A stretch of DNA of 64,000 nucleotides. Origin: Planococcus shenhongbingii (GTDB taxonomy: Bacteria > Bacillota > Bacilli > Bacillales_A > Planococcaceae). The notes below the pieces were generated by a model that worked only from the letters and a program-made list of their open reading frames with translations, had not been told where the DNA came from and did no database searches. Below are positions 36,782 through 52,042 of the stretch, in pieces. The first letter of the stretch is position 1, and each line of letters begins with the position of its first letter. Position numbers and translations under genes: made by a program. The stretch spans positions 496,001 to 560,000 of the forward strand of contig NZ_CP129235.1 of the NCBI RefSeq assembly GCF_030413635.1, given 5' to 3'.

Positions 36782-36810
36782 TTGACGTTTCCTTAATACC
36801 TCTCTATAAT
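36782..36810 (+). promoter_or_regulatory. Sigma-A promoter of the tRNA cluster
   Basis: TTGACG, exactly 17 nt, TATAAT, about 42 bp before tRNA-Asn. This is an almost ideal stable-RNA promoter. Confidence 0.85.
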
Positions 36811-36852
36811 AGAAAAAGTCGACAAGTACTTAAACAGTGCTTGAAACACTAT

Positions 36853-36927
36853 TCCGAAGTAGCTCAGTGGTAGAGCACCGCACTGTTAATGCGATGGTCG
36901 TAGGTTCGAGTCCTACCTTCGGAGCCA
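36853..36927 (+). tRNA. tRNA-Asn (GTT)
   Basis: Cloverleaf with acceptor TCCGAAG / CTTCGGA, anticodon GTT in loop CTGTTAA, T-loop GGTTCGAGTCC and encoded CCA. Confidence 0.97.
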
Positions 36928-36931
36928 TTAA

Positions 36932-37006
36932 GGCCCCTTGGTCAAGCGGTTAAGACACCGCCCTTTCACGGCGGTAACACGGGTTCGAATCCCGTAGGGG
37001 TCACCA
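36932..37006 (+). tRNA. tRNA-Glu (TTC)
   Basis: Acceptor GGCCCCT / AGGGGTC (one G-T pair), anticodon TTC in loop CTTTCAC, encoded CCA. Starts 4 bp after tRNA-Asn. Confidence 0.97.
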
Positions 37007-37094
37007 ATCATTTTAAAAGAAATAGAGTAATATTGTTATTTTAAAATACATACTTAAAGAGTTTCTTACATATCTTAAAAGTAAATGATATTGT

Positions 37095-37172
<78 letters not shown>

Positions 37173-37175
37173 AAT

Positions 37176-37251
37176 GGTCCCGTGGTGTAGCGGTTAACAT
37201 GCCTGCCTGTCACGCAGGAGATCGCCGGTTCGATCCCGGTCGGGACCGCCA
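37176..37251 (+). tRNA. tRNA-Asp (GTC), CCA encoded
   Basis: Acceptor GGTCCCG / CGGGACC, anticodon GTC in CTGTCAC, encoded CCA. Its 73-nt body is repeated without CCA at 42812-42884. Confidence 0.97.
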
Positions 37252-37257
37252 TTTTAT

Positions 37258-37332
37258 TGGGGTATAGCCAAGCGGTAAGGCAACGGGTTTTGATCCCGTC
37301 ATGCCCTGGTTCGAATCCAGGTACCCCAGCCA
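37258..37332 (+). tRNA. tRNA-Gln (TTG)
   Basis: Acceptor TGGGGTA / TACCCCA, anticodon TTG in the loop of ACGGG-TTTTGAT-CCCGT, CCA encoded. Confidence 0.96.
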
Positions 37333-37396
37333 TTTTTATTCCGATCTAATTGAAGACAACGCAATAATTATTTAAAAGGAAAATCGTAAAAAGATA

Positions 37397-37425
37397 TTGA
37401 CATTAGAGTGTCGAAGTTCTATAAT
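37397..37425 (+). promoter_or_regulatory. Second sigma-A promoter inside the tRNA cluster
   Basis: TTGACA, 17 nt, TATAAT: a consensus match at every core position, 26 bp before tRNA-Leu. It likely drives tRNA-Leu, -Arg, -Gly and the rRNA genes that follow, since no terminator or better promoter lies between them and 16S. Confidence 0.88.
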
Positions 37426-37450
37426 AGAATTTGTCCCTAAAATAATTTAT

Positions 37451-37536
<86 letters not shown>

Positions 37537-37544
37537 TACGCAAT

Positions 37545-37621
<77 letters not shown>

Positions 37622-37646
37622 TATTTTTTCTTTCTAACTTTTATAT

Positions 37647-37720
37647 GCGGGTGTAGTTTAGTGGTAAAACCTCAGCCTTCCAAGCTGATGATGAGGGTTC
37701 GATTCCCTTCACCCGCTCCA
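37647..37720 (+). tRNA. tRNA-Gly (TCC)
   Basis: Acceptor GCGGGTG / CACCCGC, anticodon TCC in CTTCCAA, CCA encoded. Last tRNA before 16S. Confidence 0.96.
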
Positions 37721-37927
37721 AAATTCTTAAAACCTGAACCTTGAAAACTGAACAGCAAAACGTCAAAAAAAATTGTTGAAGCGCCTTGGCGTGACAACGA
37801 ATTTTCTGCGAGGATCGTCGCAAAGCGATCCGCGCAACTTTACTGATCAGCGCAAGCAGATCAAAGCGACTCGCGCATTCTTCGGAATGGCGAGACGCCA
37901 GCAGAACATTGAGCAATCAATTTCTTC
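37721..37927 (+). other. 16S rRNA leader
   Basis: A 207-bp non-coding leader. A boxA-like antitermination segment (CCTTGAAAACTGAACAGC) is followed by GC-rich inverted pieces (GGATCGTCGC with GCGATCC; GATCAGCGC with GCAGATC) that probably form the pre-16S processing stem. No promoter better than the one at 37397 is seen. Confidence 0.6.
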
Positions 37928-39487
<1,560 letters not shown>

Positions 39488-39689
39488 ATTCTTTCGGAAC
39501 GGAACCTGCCGGTTCCGGTTGACGTTTTGCGTTCGGTTTTGAAGGTTCACACCTTGGCAGCGATGCCTTTTTTTGTGACTTTCAACAACTTGTTCTTTGA
39601 AAACTGGATATGACGACATTGAAACAAACGAAACAAGCAACACAAGTGATGAGACCGAGTGATCGGTCGACTTTCTAGGTAACCAACTT

Positions 39690-42622
<2,933 letters not shown>

Positions 42623-42684
42623 AATACGTTTTTTCAATGTCGCATATCCGGTTTTGAGGGCGCAAGCACTCCTAAAAAAAGAGT

Positions 42685-42797
42685 CCAGTGACGATGGCAA
42701 AGAGGCCACACCCGTTCCCATCCCGAACACGGCAGTTAAGCTCTTTTGCGCCAATGGTAGTTGGGGGTTTCCCCCTGTGAGAGTAGGACGTCGCTGG
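42685..42797 (+). rRNA. 5S ribosomal RNA
   Basis: Terminal helix CCAGTGACG / CGTCGCTGG encloses the conserved CCCATCCCGAACACGG. Length about 113 nt; ends approximate. Confidence 0.95.
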
Positions 42798-42811
42798 TCT
42801 GTTTTTTTTTT

Positions 42812-42884
42812 GGTCCCGTGGTGTAGCGGTTAACATGCCTGCCTGTCACGCAGGAGATCGCCGGTTCGATCCCGGTCGGGACCG
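42812..42884 (+). tRNA. tRNA-Asp (GTC), second copy without encoded CCA
   Basis: The 73-nt body is identical to 37176-37248, but the next bases are TTATTT rather than CCA, so the CCA must be added by nucleotidyltransferase. It lies 15 bp after 5S and is the last gene of the rRNA operon. Confidence 0.95.
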
Positions 42885-42896
42885 TTATTTTTAAGG

Positions 42897-42930
42897 TAAA
42901 CACAGCGATCTCGCTGTGTTTATTTTTTTT
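42897..42930 (+). terminator. rRNA operon terminator
   Basis: TAAACACAGCGA / TCGCTGTGTTTA followed by TTTTTTTT. Confidence 0.93.
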
Positions 42931-43058
42931 GTTTTAAATAGAAAAATGATAAAAAAAGCCAGTGCTTCTTTTCTTAAAAGCGCTTCTGAAGGAATATATT
43001 TTGATTTACTGCTATTTCTTCGCTAAACTATGTTAAGACTCAAACGAGGTGGCCTATA

Positions 43059-43514
43059 ATGATTTATACAATAGAAGTTAATTCTCCTGAAGAAACTGAA
43101 GAATTTGCGGCTAAACTTGCGGGCTTTTTAAAACCGCAGGATCTTTTGACGCTTGAAGGAGATCTGGGAGCTGGAAAAACTACATTCACAAAAGGGCTGG
43201 CCAAAGGGCTTGGCATAGAGCGGATGGTAAACAGCCCGACGTTTACTATTTTGAAGCAGTACGAAGGGGATCTGGATTTAAACCATTTTGATGTGTACCG
43301 GTTAGAAAATAGCGATGAAGACATTGGCTTTGATGAACTGTTTGAAAGCCAGGCGGTTTCTGTTATCGAATGGGCTAAATTCATCGAAGAATACCTTCCA
43401 AATGAACGTTTGGAAATCAACATTATCCGGAAGTCGGAAGAAAGCCGAATCATTGAGCTTCGACCGATTGGACCACGATATGAAATTTTGTGCAAGGAGC
43501 TAAATTTATCATGA
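43059..43514 (+). CDS. tsaE: tRNA t6A biosynthesis ATPase TsaE
   Basis: A 151-residue P-loop protein (YdiB). Walker A reads LEGDLGAGKTTFTKGLAKGLG, here with GDLGAGKTT as its core, then SPTFTILKQYEG and HFDVYRLE. With TsaB and TsaD it makes the N6-threonylcarbamoyl mark on A37 of ANN-decoding tRNAs; TsaE resets the TsaBD complex. GAGGTGG lies upstream. The stop overlaps the tsaB start (ATGA). Confidence 0.96.
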   Translation: MIYTIEVNSPEETEEFAAKLAGFLKPQDLLTLEGDLGAGKTTFTKGLAKGLGIERMVNSPTFTILKQYEGDLDLNHFDVYRLENSDEDIGFDELFESQAVSVIEWAKFIEEYLPNERLEINIIRKSEESRIIELRPIGPRYEILCKELNLS

Positions 43515-44206
43515 TTTATTTAGGAATTGATACCTCGAATTCTCCATTGGCAATTGCGCTGATGTCAGATGATACCGTTCTAATAGAAGAAACCACTAAT
43601 TTAAAAATCAATCATTCTTTGACGGCGATGCCCGCTATTGAAGAAATGATGAAAAAAGCGAAAATTACCCCAAAAGATTTGACGCATATTGCAGTGGCAG
43701 AAGGCCCTGGTTCATATACTGGAGTCCGGATCGGTTTGACGATTGCTAAAACACTTGCATGGTCACTGAAAATTCCGCTTCACCTGGTCTCGAGCTTAAA
43801 AGTTCTGGCAGCAAATGGACAACATTTTGACGGCTTGATTTGCCCAATTATGGATGCCCGCAGAGGTACGGTCTTTACTGGTCTTTACGCTGGGCATAGT
43901 CTGGAGTCAGTGATTGAAGATCAGCACAGTGATTTGAAAGAGTTTTTGGAGAAAGTCAAAATACTCAACAAACCGGTTTTATTCACCGGAATTGATATTG
44001 CGGTACATGAAGGGGTTATTCGTGAAGCTATGGGCGATCTGGCTCTTTTCAGCGCCCCTCAGAACCGGTTGCCGCGCGCTGTGAACTTGATCATGCTGGC
44101 AAAGGATGTAGCGGCAGAGGATGTCCATCATGCGGTTCCTGAATACCAGCGCATTACAGAAGCAGAAGCCAATTATATTAAAAGCCAAGAAGGCCAAGTG
44201 TCATGA
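43511..44206 (+). CDS. tsaB: t6A complex subunit TsaB
   Basis: A 231-residue ASKHA-fold protein (YdiC). It starts YLGIDTSNSPLAIAL and has VAEGPGSYTGVRIGLTIAK, the family signature. It dimerises with TsaD as an inactive paralogue that stabilises the complex. ATG at 43511 overlaps the tsaE stop, with AAGGAG upstream. Confidence 0.95.
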   Translation: MIYLGIDTSNSPLAIALMSDDTVLIEETTNLKINHSLTAMPAIEEMMKKAKITPKDLTHIAVAEGPGSYTGVRIGLTIAKTLAWSLKIPLHLVSSLKVLAANGQHFDGLICPIMDARRGTVFTGLYAGHSLESVIEDQHSDLKEFLEKVKILNKPVLFTGIDIAVHEGVIREAMGDLALFSAPQNRLPRAVNLIMLAKDVAAEDVHHAVPEYQRITEAEANYIKSQEGQVS

Positions 44207-44658
44207 GCACCGATGTAATATTTCGCAAAATGACGGTAAAAGATATTGATGAAGTATACGAAATTGAAAAATTGTCTTTTACTTTACCTTGGACGAAAGA
44301 GTCTTTTTTCTACGAAATGCTGCATAACGAAAATGCCTATTATGTAGTTGCTGAAACAGACAAAGGAATTGTAGGTTATTGTGGGATGTGGCTCGTTTTG
44401 GACGAATGCCATGTAACGAATATCGCTATCCATCCGGAAGAACGAGGGAAGAAGCTTGGCGAGCGGTTGATGAAGGCAGCAATAGAAACTGCAAAAGCAC
44501 ACGGGGCAATCCTGATGACACTCGAGGCAAGAGTCAGCAACACCGTGGCGCAGAATCTGTATCAAAAATTAGGATTTAAAAATGGTGGGATCCGAAAGCG
44601 GTATTATACCGACAATCTGGAAGATGCCATAGTGATGTGGGTGAATTTTAATGAATAA
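44203..44658 (+). CDS. rimI: Ribosomal protein S18 alanine N-acetyltransferase
   Basis: A 151-residue GNAT protein (YdiD). The acetyl-CoA loop is seen as [20 protein letters not shown] (RxxGxG/A type), followed by [29 protein letters not shown] and ending with EDAIVMW. Overlaps tsaB by 4 bp and tsaD by 8 bp. In bacteria with this operon it acetylates S18 and possibly other N-termini. Confidence 0.93.
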   Translation: MSTDVIFRKMTVKDIDEVYEIEKLSFTLPWTKESFFYEMLHNENAYYVVAETDKGIVGYCGMWLVLDECHVTNIAIHPEERGKKLGERLMKAAIETAKAHGAILMTLEARVSNTVAQNLYQKLGFKNGGIRKRYYTDNLEDAIVMWVNFNE

Positions 44659-45670
44659 AGATATCTATATACTAGGAATTGAAACGAGTTGCGACGAAAC
44701 GGCAGCTTCTATTGTTAAAAACGGCCGGGAAATCATTTCAAATGTCGTGGCGTCTCAAATAGAAAGCCATAAACGATTTGGCGGCGTGGTACCGGAAATC
44801 GCTTCCCGGCATCATGTTGAGCAAATCACGATTGTGATTGAAGAAGCTTTATCACGGGCTAATATGGAGCCGCATCAGTTAGATGCCGTCGCAGTCACTG
44901 AAGGCCCTGGTCTAGTAGGTGCATTGTTAATCGGCGTGAATGCAGCAAAAGCTTTTGCATTTGCTCATGGCCTGCCACTTGTCGGCGTCCATCACATTGC
45001 CGGACATATTTATGCCAACCGTTTGGAACAGGAAATGGAGTTCCCGCTGCTGGCCCTTGTTATTTCAGGCGGGCATACGGAGCTTATCTATATGGAAGAG
45101 CATGGAAGCTTTGAAGTGATCGGGGAAACCCGTGATGATGCAGCAGGAGAAGCTTACGATAAAGTGGCGAGAACGCTGAATCTTCCTTATCCAGGTGGTC
45201 CGCATATTGACCGCTTGGCGCATCAAAGCGATGGCGCCATTGATTTTCCGCGGGTATGGCTGGAAGAAGGCTCTTATGATTTCAGTTTCAGTGGATTAAA
45301 ATCTTCTGTGTTAAATTATATGCATAATGCCAAACAGCGCGGCGAAGCGGTACCGCCTGAACATGTGGCTGCCGGCTTCCAAAACAGCGTAGTTGAAGTG
45401 GTGACTGCCAAGGCCCTTCGCGCTGCTGAACAGTACAAGGTGAACCAAGTGATTGCAGCCGGTGGGGTAGCGGCGAATAAAGGGCTTAGAACTTCTTTAT
45501 CTGCAGCTTTTGAGAAAAAAGGCATTCCATTCTTTATCCCGTCGCTGCCGCTTTGTACAGACAATGCAGCAATGATTGCGGCGGCAGGTACCGTCATGTT
45601 CGAAAATGGAATTACGGGAAATATGGCGATGAACGGCCGTCCAGGAATGGCTTTAACTTCGTGGAAATAA
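44651..45670 (+). CDS. tsaD: tRNA N6-adenosine threonylcarbamoyltransferase TsaD
   Basis: A 339-residue Kae1/Gcp protein. It starts [13 protein letters not shown]; metal-binding His residues are in [12 protein letters not shown], and [11 protein letters not shown] plus [16 protein letters not shown] form the ATP and metal site. It transfers threonylcarbamoyl from TC-AMP to A37 of tRNA. It closes the tsaE-tsaB-rimI-tsaD operon, followed by a terminator and then a DnaA-box cluster. Confidence 0.97.
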   Translation: MNKDIYILGIETSCDETAASIVKNGREIISNVVASQIESHKRFGGVVPEIASRHHVEQITIVIEEALSRANMEPHQLDAVAVTEGPGLVGALLIGVNAAKAFAFAHGLPLVGVHHIAGHIYANRLEQEMEFPLLALVISGGHTELIYMEEHGSFEVIGETRDDAAGEAYDKVARTLNLPYPGGPHIDRLAHQSDGAIDFPRVWLEEGSYDFSFSGLKSSVLNYMHNAKQRGEAVPPEHVAAGFQNSVVEVVTAKALRAAEQYKVNQVIAAGGVAANKGLRTSLSAAFEKKGIPFFIPSLPLCTDNAAMIAAAGTVMFENGITGNMAMNGRPGMALTSWK

Positions 45671-45714
45671 AAGCTCAGTCGAAACCGGAAAAAGGTTTCA
45701 ACTGAGCTTTTTTT
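45670..45714 (+). terminator. Terminator of the t6A operon
   Basis: AAAGCTCAGT-C-GAAACC / GGTTTC-A-ACTGAGCTTT followed by TTTT. Confidence 0.9.
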
Positions 45715-45776
45715 GTTGTTTTCAGACTATTTTATGGACAAAAAATACGTTTGCTGTCAATAGAGAACGTTTGTAC

Positions 45777-45957
45777 TTATGCACAATTTGTGCATAACAT
45801 GTTCATAACTTTCTGAAAAACAGCCCTTTTTCTATATCTTGTGTACTAGAATTGGGAAAACTATGTGGATAACATTTAAAAAAACTGTGGACAATGTGGA
45901 AAACCCTGTTGATAGTTGATTTAATCACTTGGGGATTGTGAGCAACTTTGTGGAAAC
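45777..45957. promoter_or_regulatory. DnaA-box cluster
   Basis: Within 181 bp I read these matches to TTATCCACA: TTATGCACA (45777, +); TGTGCATAA (45789, -); TGTTCATAA (45800, -, weaker); TGTGGATAA (45864, -, perfect); TGTGGACAA (45886, -); TGTGGAAAA (45895, -); TGTGGAAAC (45949, -, weaker). No gene fits here. B. subtilis has DnaA-box clusters away from oriC, one of which I recall between gcp (tsaD) and ydiF, the same neighbours as here. Confidence 0.75.
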
Positions 45958-46000
45958 AAATATTTCACAAAAAGGTATTGACCTATATATAGAAAAAGAA

Positions 46001-46024
46001 AAACCGCATACATGAGTATGCGGT
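46001..46024 (-). terminator. Terminator of the ABC-F gene
   Basis: CCGCATAC / GTATGCGG around ATGA; on the minus strand it is followed by TTTTTCTTTTTC. It touches the ABC-F stop codon. Confidence 0.88.
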
Positions 46025-47964
46025 CAATGATCGACTTTTTCAAGCTGTTCTTGCAATTCCAGCCACGCCAGCATTTTTTCTTCATGCGCTTCTTTCAAGC
46101 TATCGAGCTGGTTTTGAAGTGGAAGGACTTTTTCATGATTCTGGAAAACTTCCGGCTTACACAGCAATTCTTCAATCTCGGCGATTTGCTGATCAAGCTT
46201 TTCCATTTCCTGCTCGGTTTCATCTGTTTGGCGCTGCAACTGGCGTTCCAATTTTTTTGCTTCTTTATTGATTTGTGAAGTGGTGGTTACTGGAACCGTT
46301 GTGGCTACGACAGCTTTTTCTGCATCTTCGAGTGCTTGCAGCTCTTCCATTTCCAGTTTCTTTTCCACGTAATAGTCGTAGTTGCCCAAGTATTCAGTGG
46401 TGCCGCTTTGGGTCAATTCCACAACTTTAGTGGAAAGGCGGTTCATAAAATACCGATCGTGGGAAACAAATAAAATTGTACCCGGGTAATCGAGCAAGGC
46501 ATTTTCCAGTACTTCTTTGCTGTCAAGATCCAAGTGGTTAGTTGGCTCATCAAGCAGCAGCACATTGGCTTTTTGCATCATCAATTTTGCGAGCGCGACA
46601 CGAGCTTTTTCACCGCCTGAAAGCGTGGATATCGGTTTCAATACGTCGTCTCCTGAAAACAGGAAGCGCCCTAAAATGCCGCGGATGTCTTTTTCGTTGA
46701 TATGCGGATAATCATCCCATAATTCATTCAAGACGAGCTTGTTGCCTTTTAAGTTGGCTTGTTCTTGGTCATAGTAGCCGAACTGGATGCCGGTGCCGTA
46801 ATGGACTGTGCCGGCGAGTGGTTTCAGTTCTTTCATAATCGTTTTCAGGAGCGTCGATTTGCCAACGCCATTGGGTCCGACAAGTGCCAGACTATCCTGG
46901 CGGTACAGCTTCAGTGAGATATTCTCAGAAACCGGCTGGCTGCCGTAGCCGATGGCAAGGGATTGGACATTCAAGACATCGTTGCCGCTTTGTTTCTCAA
47001 TAGTGAAACCGAAACGCGCGGATTTTTCGTCGCCGTCCGGTGCACCCATCCAGTCGGTTTTCTCCAGAACCCGTCTGCGGCTTTGTGCCATTTTAGTGGT
47101 AGAGGCACGGACCAGGTTGCGCTGGACGTAATCTTCAAGCTTTGCTTTTTCGCTCTGCTGCTTCTCGAATTGCTTTAAGTCGAGTTCGTATTGCTTCGCT
47201 TTTTCATCGAGGTAGCGGCTATAGTTGCCGGTATACTTTTTGACGCGGTGACGGGATACTTCATAGACAAGCGTTACCACTTGATCGAGGAAGTAGCGGT
47301 CATGCGAAACAATCAGCAAAGCGCCCGGATAGTTTTTTAAATAATTCTCGAGCCAACTCAAGGTTTCAATGTCCAAGTGGTTGGTCGGCTCATCGAGAAT
47401 CAATAGCTGTGGTTTGCTGAGCAGCAGTTTAGCGAGCATCAGACGCGTTTTTTGTCCCCCTGATAAGGAAACCACTTTTTTCTCATAGTCTTCGGCATAG
47501 AATTTCATGCCGTGAAGGATGGCTCGGGTGTCGGCTTCAAACTGATAGCCGCCTGCATCTTTGAAATCGTGCTGCAATGTATCGTATTCCTGCATGACTT
47601 TTTCATATTGTGCGGAATCATCATAAACGGCCGGGTCTGCCATTTGTGCTTCGAGTTGGCGAAGCTTTGCTTCCTGTTCACGGAAATGACTGAAAATCGT
47701 CATCATTTCGTCCCAAACGGTCGCTTCTGATTCCAGATCGGTTTGTTGTTCCAAATAGCCGATAGTCAAGTCTTTCGGCATGATGATATCGCCGCTGTCG
47801 TAAGACATTTCACCGGATATGATTTTTAGCAAAGTTGATTTTCCTGCGCCGTTGCGGCCCACGAGTGCAACGCGGTCGCGGTGTTGGACTTCCAGTTTGA
47901 CGCCGGAGAGGATTTCATCTGCGCCAAACGATTTATGGACTTGGTTTACTTGTAATACAATCAT
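46024..47964 (-). CDS. ABC-F family ATPase (YdiF-like)
   Basis: A 646-residue soluble protein with two ABC domains and no membrane segment. First domain: Walker A GRNGAGKSTLLK, signature LSGGQKTRLMLAKLL, Walker B LLILDEPTNHLD. Second domain: GPNGVGKSTLLK, LSGGEKARVALAKLM, VLLLDEPTNHLD. The linker is charged and helical, and the C-terminus is a coiled coil (about residues 565-646, rich in Glu, Gln and Leu). ABC-F proteins bind ribosomes near the E site; this housekeeping branch is thought to relieve stalling. ATG at 47964 with GAGGTGACC upstream. Convergent with the t6A operon. Confidence 0.93.
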   Translation of the reverse strand: MIVLQVNQVHKSFGADEILSGVKLEVQHRDRVALVGRNGAGKSTLLKIISGEMSYDSGDIIMPKDLTIGYLEQQTDLESEATVWDEMMTIFSHFREQEAKLRQLEAQMADPAVYDDSAQYEKVMQEYDTLQHDFKDAGGYQFEADTRAILHGMKFYAEDYEKKVVSLSGGQKTRLMLAKLLLSKPQLLILDEPTNHLDIETLSWLENYLKNYPGALLIVSHDRYFLDQVVTLVYEVSRHRVKKYTGNYSRYLDEKAKQYELDLKQFEKQQSEKAKLEDYVQRNLVRASTTKMAQSRRRVLEKTDWMGAPDGDEKSARFGFTIEKQSGNDVLNVQSLAIGYGSQPVSENISLKLYRQDSLALVGPNGVGKSTLLKTIMKELKPLAGTVHYGTGIQFGYYDQEQANLKGNKLVLNELWDDYPHINEKDIRGILGRFLFSGDDVLKPISTLSGGEKARVALAKLMMQKANVLLLDEPTNHLDLDSKEVLENALLDYPGTILFVSHDRYFMNRLSTKVVELTQSGTTEYLGNYDYYVEKKLEMEELQALEDAEKAVVATTVPVTTTSQINKEAKKLERQLQRQTDETEQEMEKLDQQIAEIEELLCKPEVFQNHEKVLPLQNQLDSLKEAHEEKMLAWLELQEQLEKVDH

Positions 47965-48147
47965 GTGGGTCACCTCTATTCTCTCTAAGTGTAGCCGATG
48001 GGCGGGTTGTTCGCAATCAAGCCAGCTTTACATATCGAGCCGCCTCATGTAAGATAAAATCGATTTGATTCCGCTTTAATGGTCAGTAAGGATGAAGAAA
48101 ATCCTACTAAGTGAAGTTTCTTATATAACCGCAGGAGGTAACGTTGC

Positions 48148-48780
48148 ATGTTACATGAACCATCAAAAATTCCGCAAGCCACAACTAAACGATTGCCGCT
48201 TTATTACCGTTTTCTCCAGAATTTCGCGAACGCGGGACAAAAACGGATTTCCTCCCAGGAATTAAGTGAAGCGATGAAAATCGACTCGGCGACCATTCGC
48301 CGGGATTTTTCCCATTTGGGCGCTTTCGGCAAAAAAGGGTATGGCTATGATGTTCAGGACCTGCTTGCATTTTTCCGGAAAACCCTCGACCAGGACGAAG
48401 CGACCAATGTGGCGCTGATTGGCGTCGGGAATTTGGGAAGTGCGTTTTTAAAGTACAATTTCCAGCGCAACCACAATACCAAGATTGTTCTGGCATTCGA
48501 TTCAAACTCGCCGTATGAAGGGGAAAGGATCAGTGGTATTGATACGTACCATCCGGACCGCATTGAAGAAAAGATGAAGGAATTAGGGATTGAACTGGTC
48601 ATATTGACCGTGCCTTCACGCTCTGCCCAAGAAGTCACGGACCGCCTCGCGAAAACGGACATTAAAGGCATCTTGAATTTCACTCCTGTCCGCATCTCGG
48701 TTCCGGATCATATCCGTGTGCAGACAATCGACTTGTCTGTAGAACTGCAAACACTTATTTACCAAATCAAGCAGCAATAG
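48148..48780 (+). CDS. rex: Redox-sensing transcriptional repressor Rex
   Basis: A 210-residue Rex: N-terminal winged helix (about 1-80, with [26 protein letters not shown], quoted by part) and a Rossmann domain beginning [15 protein letters not shown]. It binds NADH and releases DNA when NADH/NAD rises, controlling fermentation and respiratory genes. GGAGGTAAC precedes the ATG. Same neighbourhood as B. subtilis ydiH. Confidence 0.96.
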   Translation: MLHEPSKIPQATTKRLPLYYRFLQNFANAGQKRISSQELSEAMKIDSATIRRDFSHLGAFGKKGYGYDVQDLLAFFRKTLDQDEATNVALIGVGNLGSAFLKYNFQRNHNTKIVLAFDSNSPYEGERISGIDTYHPDRIEEKMKELGIELVILTVPSRSAQEVTDRLAKTDIKGILNFTPVRISVPDHIRVQTIDLSVELQTLIYQIKQQ

Positions 48781-48818
48781 AAAAGCCTTCCGCCGAATCA
48801 ATTCGGGGAAGGCTTTTC
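48781..48818. terminator. Bidirectional terminator between rex and the CPBP gene
   Basis: AAAAGCCTTCC / GGAAGGCTTTT with an inner CCGAAT / ATTCGG. Confidence 0.9.
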
Positions 48819-48829
48819 TGCTTTGTTCA

Positions 48830-49621
48830 TTACTGAATATTTTCGAGCTGCTTCAGGAAGTTCTCGATTTTATCCATATTCAATTGAATCAGCATAACAT
48901 AGCCGTTCAACATGATGTGCGCAATAATCGGAGTGATGATGCGTTTTGTCCTTTGGTAAAGGAATGCCAGCACAAGACCCGTGGTGAAGTACAGCAGCAA
49001 ATGGCTGAACTCCATATGGACGAGGGCGAAAACCAAGGCGCTGACAGCAGTGGCTACAAAGAAGTTGGTGGTCTGGTTCAATGAACCAAACACGACACGG
49101 CGGAAGACAAGTTCTTCCAGTATCGGCCCGAATAATACAACCGCGAGGATTGCCATTGGAACCACTTCAGCGATATTGACGAGTGCCATGGTGTTTTCAG
49201 ATCCAGCTTCGATGCCGATGGCCATTTCAATCATGGCCGCAATAGATTGTCCGATCAGCAATAACAGAAAGCCGAGGACACCCCAGCCGACTGCAGCAAG
49301 AAGGCTTGATTTTTTGCCTTTCCAAATATCGAAAAACCGCTTGTCGCGTAAAATGACAATCATGGTCACAATAAACCCGACGCCCATAGTGAACACAATC
49401 AGCCAGCCGGAAGTAGAGGCTAATGCGGTAGCTTCATCCAATCCTTGGCCACGGAAATAATTCAGTGTCGGTGCAATAAATAAAATCGGTAGCAGCTGCA
49501 CAGCTATAAAAATCAGCAATACATATAGCGGCGTCTTTTTGCCTTTCCGGCTCGCTTTAACGCTAAACTTCTGTTTGCCGGAGCGGTCTGTATCAGCTTT
49601 AGCTTTTACATTTATTTTCAT
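48830..49621 (-). CDS. CPBP-family intramembrane metalloprotease
   Basis: A 263-residue protein with a basic N-terminal tail and about 7-8 membrane segments. CPBP motifs: EELVFRRVVFG (motif 1, EExxxR), FALVHMEF (motif 2, FxxxH) and IIAHIMLNGYVMLI (motif 3, HxxxN). These residues form the zinc site of Rce1/CAAX-protease relatives (YdiL-like). ATG at 49621 has AAAGGAAAT upstream; an open frame to 49684 lacks such a site. Its substrate is unknown. It is divergent from groES and convergent with rex. Confidence 0.92.
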   Translation of the reverse strand: MKINVKAKADTDRSGKQKFSVKASRKGKKTPLYVLLIFIAVQLLPILFIAPTLNYFRGQGLDEATALASTSGWLIVFTMGVGFIVTMIVILRDKRFFDIWKGKKSSLLAAVGWGVLGFLLLLIGQSIAAMIEMAIGIEAGSENTMALVNIAEVVPMAILAVVLFGPILEELVFRRVVFGSLNQTTNFFVATAVSALVFALVHMEFSHLLLYFTTGLVLAFLYQRTKRIITPIIAHIMLNGYVMLIQLNMDKIENFLKQLENIQ

Positions 49622-49711
49622 ACACAGATTTCCTTTCGTTTCACGGATTACTACTATTGTAGAGGTTTCAAAACGTAACCGCAAAGAATAAAAAAAAGTG
49701 AATGTTTAGAC

Positions 49712-49740
49712 TTGCAAAAGGCAAGGGATTTTATTAAACT
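49712..49740 (+). promoter_or_regulatory. Sigma-A promoter of groESL
   Basis: TTGCAA, 17 nt, TAAACT, ending 10 bp before the CIRCE operator. Confidence 0.65.
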
Positions 49741-49750
49741 GAGAAGTGGG

Positions 49751-49777
49751 TTAGCACTCTCGGTGTTAGAGTGCTAA
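49751..49777 (+). promoter_or_regulatory. CIRCE operator (HrcA site)
   Basis: Perfect inverted repeat TTAGCACTC, 9 nt, GAGTGCTAA, 37 bp before the groES start. HrcA binds here and is released when GroEL is titrated by unfolded protein. Confidence 0.97.
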
Positions 49778-49814
49778 TGGAAACGATATAGATAATCTGA
49801 GGAGGGTGTTTCAA

Positions 49815-50099
49815 TTGTTAAGACCATTAGGAGATCGCGTAATTATTGAGCTTGTAGAAGCAGAAGAAAAGACTTCAAGCGGAATTGTACTGCCGGGTTC
49901 GGCACAGGAAAAACCGCAGGAAGGCAAAGTGATCGCTGTAGGTAATGGAGTTATCCGTGACAATGGACAGCGCACTGAACTGGAAGTCAAAGAAGGCGAC
50001 CGGATCATCTTCTCAAAATACGCAGGCACTGAACTTAAATATGAAGGCAATGAATACTTGATCTTACGCGAAAACGATATTTTAGCGGTATTAGGCTAA
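49815..50099 (+). CDS. groES: Co-chaperonin GroES
   Basis: A 94-residue Cpn10. N-terminal [11 protein letters not shown], mobile loop [19 protein letters not shown] and ending ENDILAVLG. It caps GroEL heptamers during folding. TTG at 49815 is chosen because GAGGAGGG lies 8 nt upstream and homologues begin at this residue; GTG at 49806 overlaps the ribosome site. The distance to groEL (128 bp) is long because of an inserted palindrome-ended element. Confidence 0.97.
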   Translation: MLRPLGDRVIIELVEAEEKTSSGIVLPGSAQEKPQEGKVIAVGNGVIRDNGQRTELEVKEGDRIIFSKYAGTELKYEGNEYLILRENDILAVLG

Positions 50100-50113
50100 A
50101 AAATTGTAGTGTT

Positions 50114-50172
50114 GATATGAAGCAAGCCAGCTTCGCTTTCCCGCTGGCGTCTACGCTGCCTTACTTCATATC
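50114..50172. repeat. Minimal palindrome-ended repeat B in the groES-groEL spacer
   Basis: A 59-bp element with ends GATATGAAGCAAGCCAGC and (reverse-complemented) GATATGAAGTAAGGCAGC, 16 of 18 identical. Its core CTTCGCTTTCCCGCTGG resembles CTGCGCTTGCCGCGGGCG at the left end of repeat B copy 2, so it looks like an internally deleted member. Transcribed, it would fold as a stable hairpin between the two cistrons. Confidence 0.75.
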
Positions 50173-50212
50173 ACTTAGTAAACTATTTTAATTTAGAATG
50201 GTAATTAGATAG

Positions 50213-51862
<1,650 letters not shown>

Positions 51863-51878
51863 CACAGTCCCACAATTT

Positions 51879-51915
51879 AAAAGCGCCAACTCCCCAAAAG
51901 GAGTTGGCGCTTTTT
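51879..51915 (+). terminator. groESL terminator
   Basis: AAAAGCGCCAACTCC / GGAGTTGGCGCTTTT followed by T. Confidence 0.92.
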
Positions 51916-52042
51916 GTGTATGAGGAAAGCTCAAGACTTACTTCTGCCACAATTATTCCCCGTTCATTGCATACCGATTTCAAATGTTTTTCTATTCCTA
52001 TTCAATCATTCTATAATACAGAATAAAGAGGAAGACTGTTTT

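Noticed and set aside
45948..45970. Rex-like operator (TTGTGGAAAC ... TTTCACAA) upstream of nothing in particular, 2 kb from rex
   Set aside because: The arms are 3 bp too far apart for the 20-bp Rex consensus and one arm is better read as a DnaA box.
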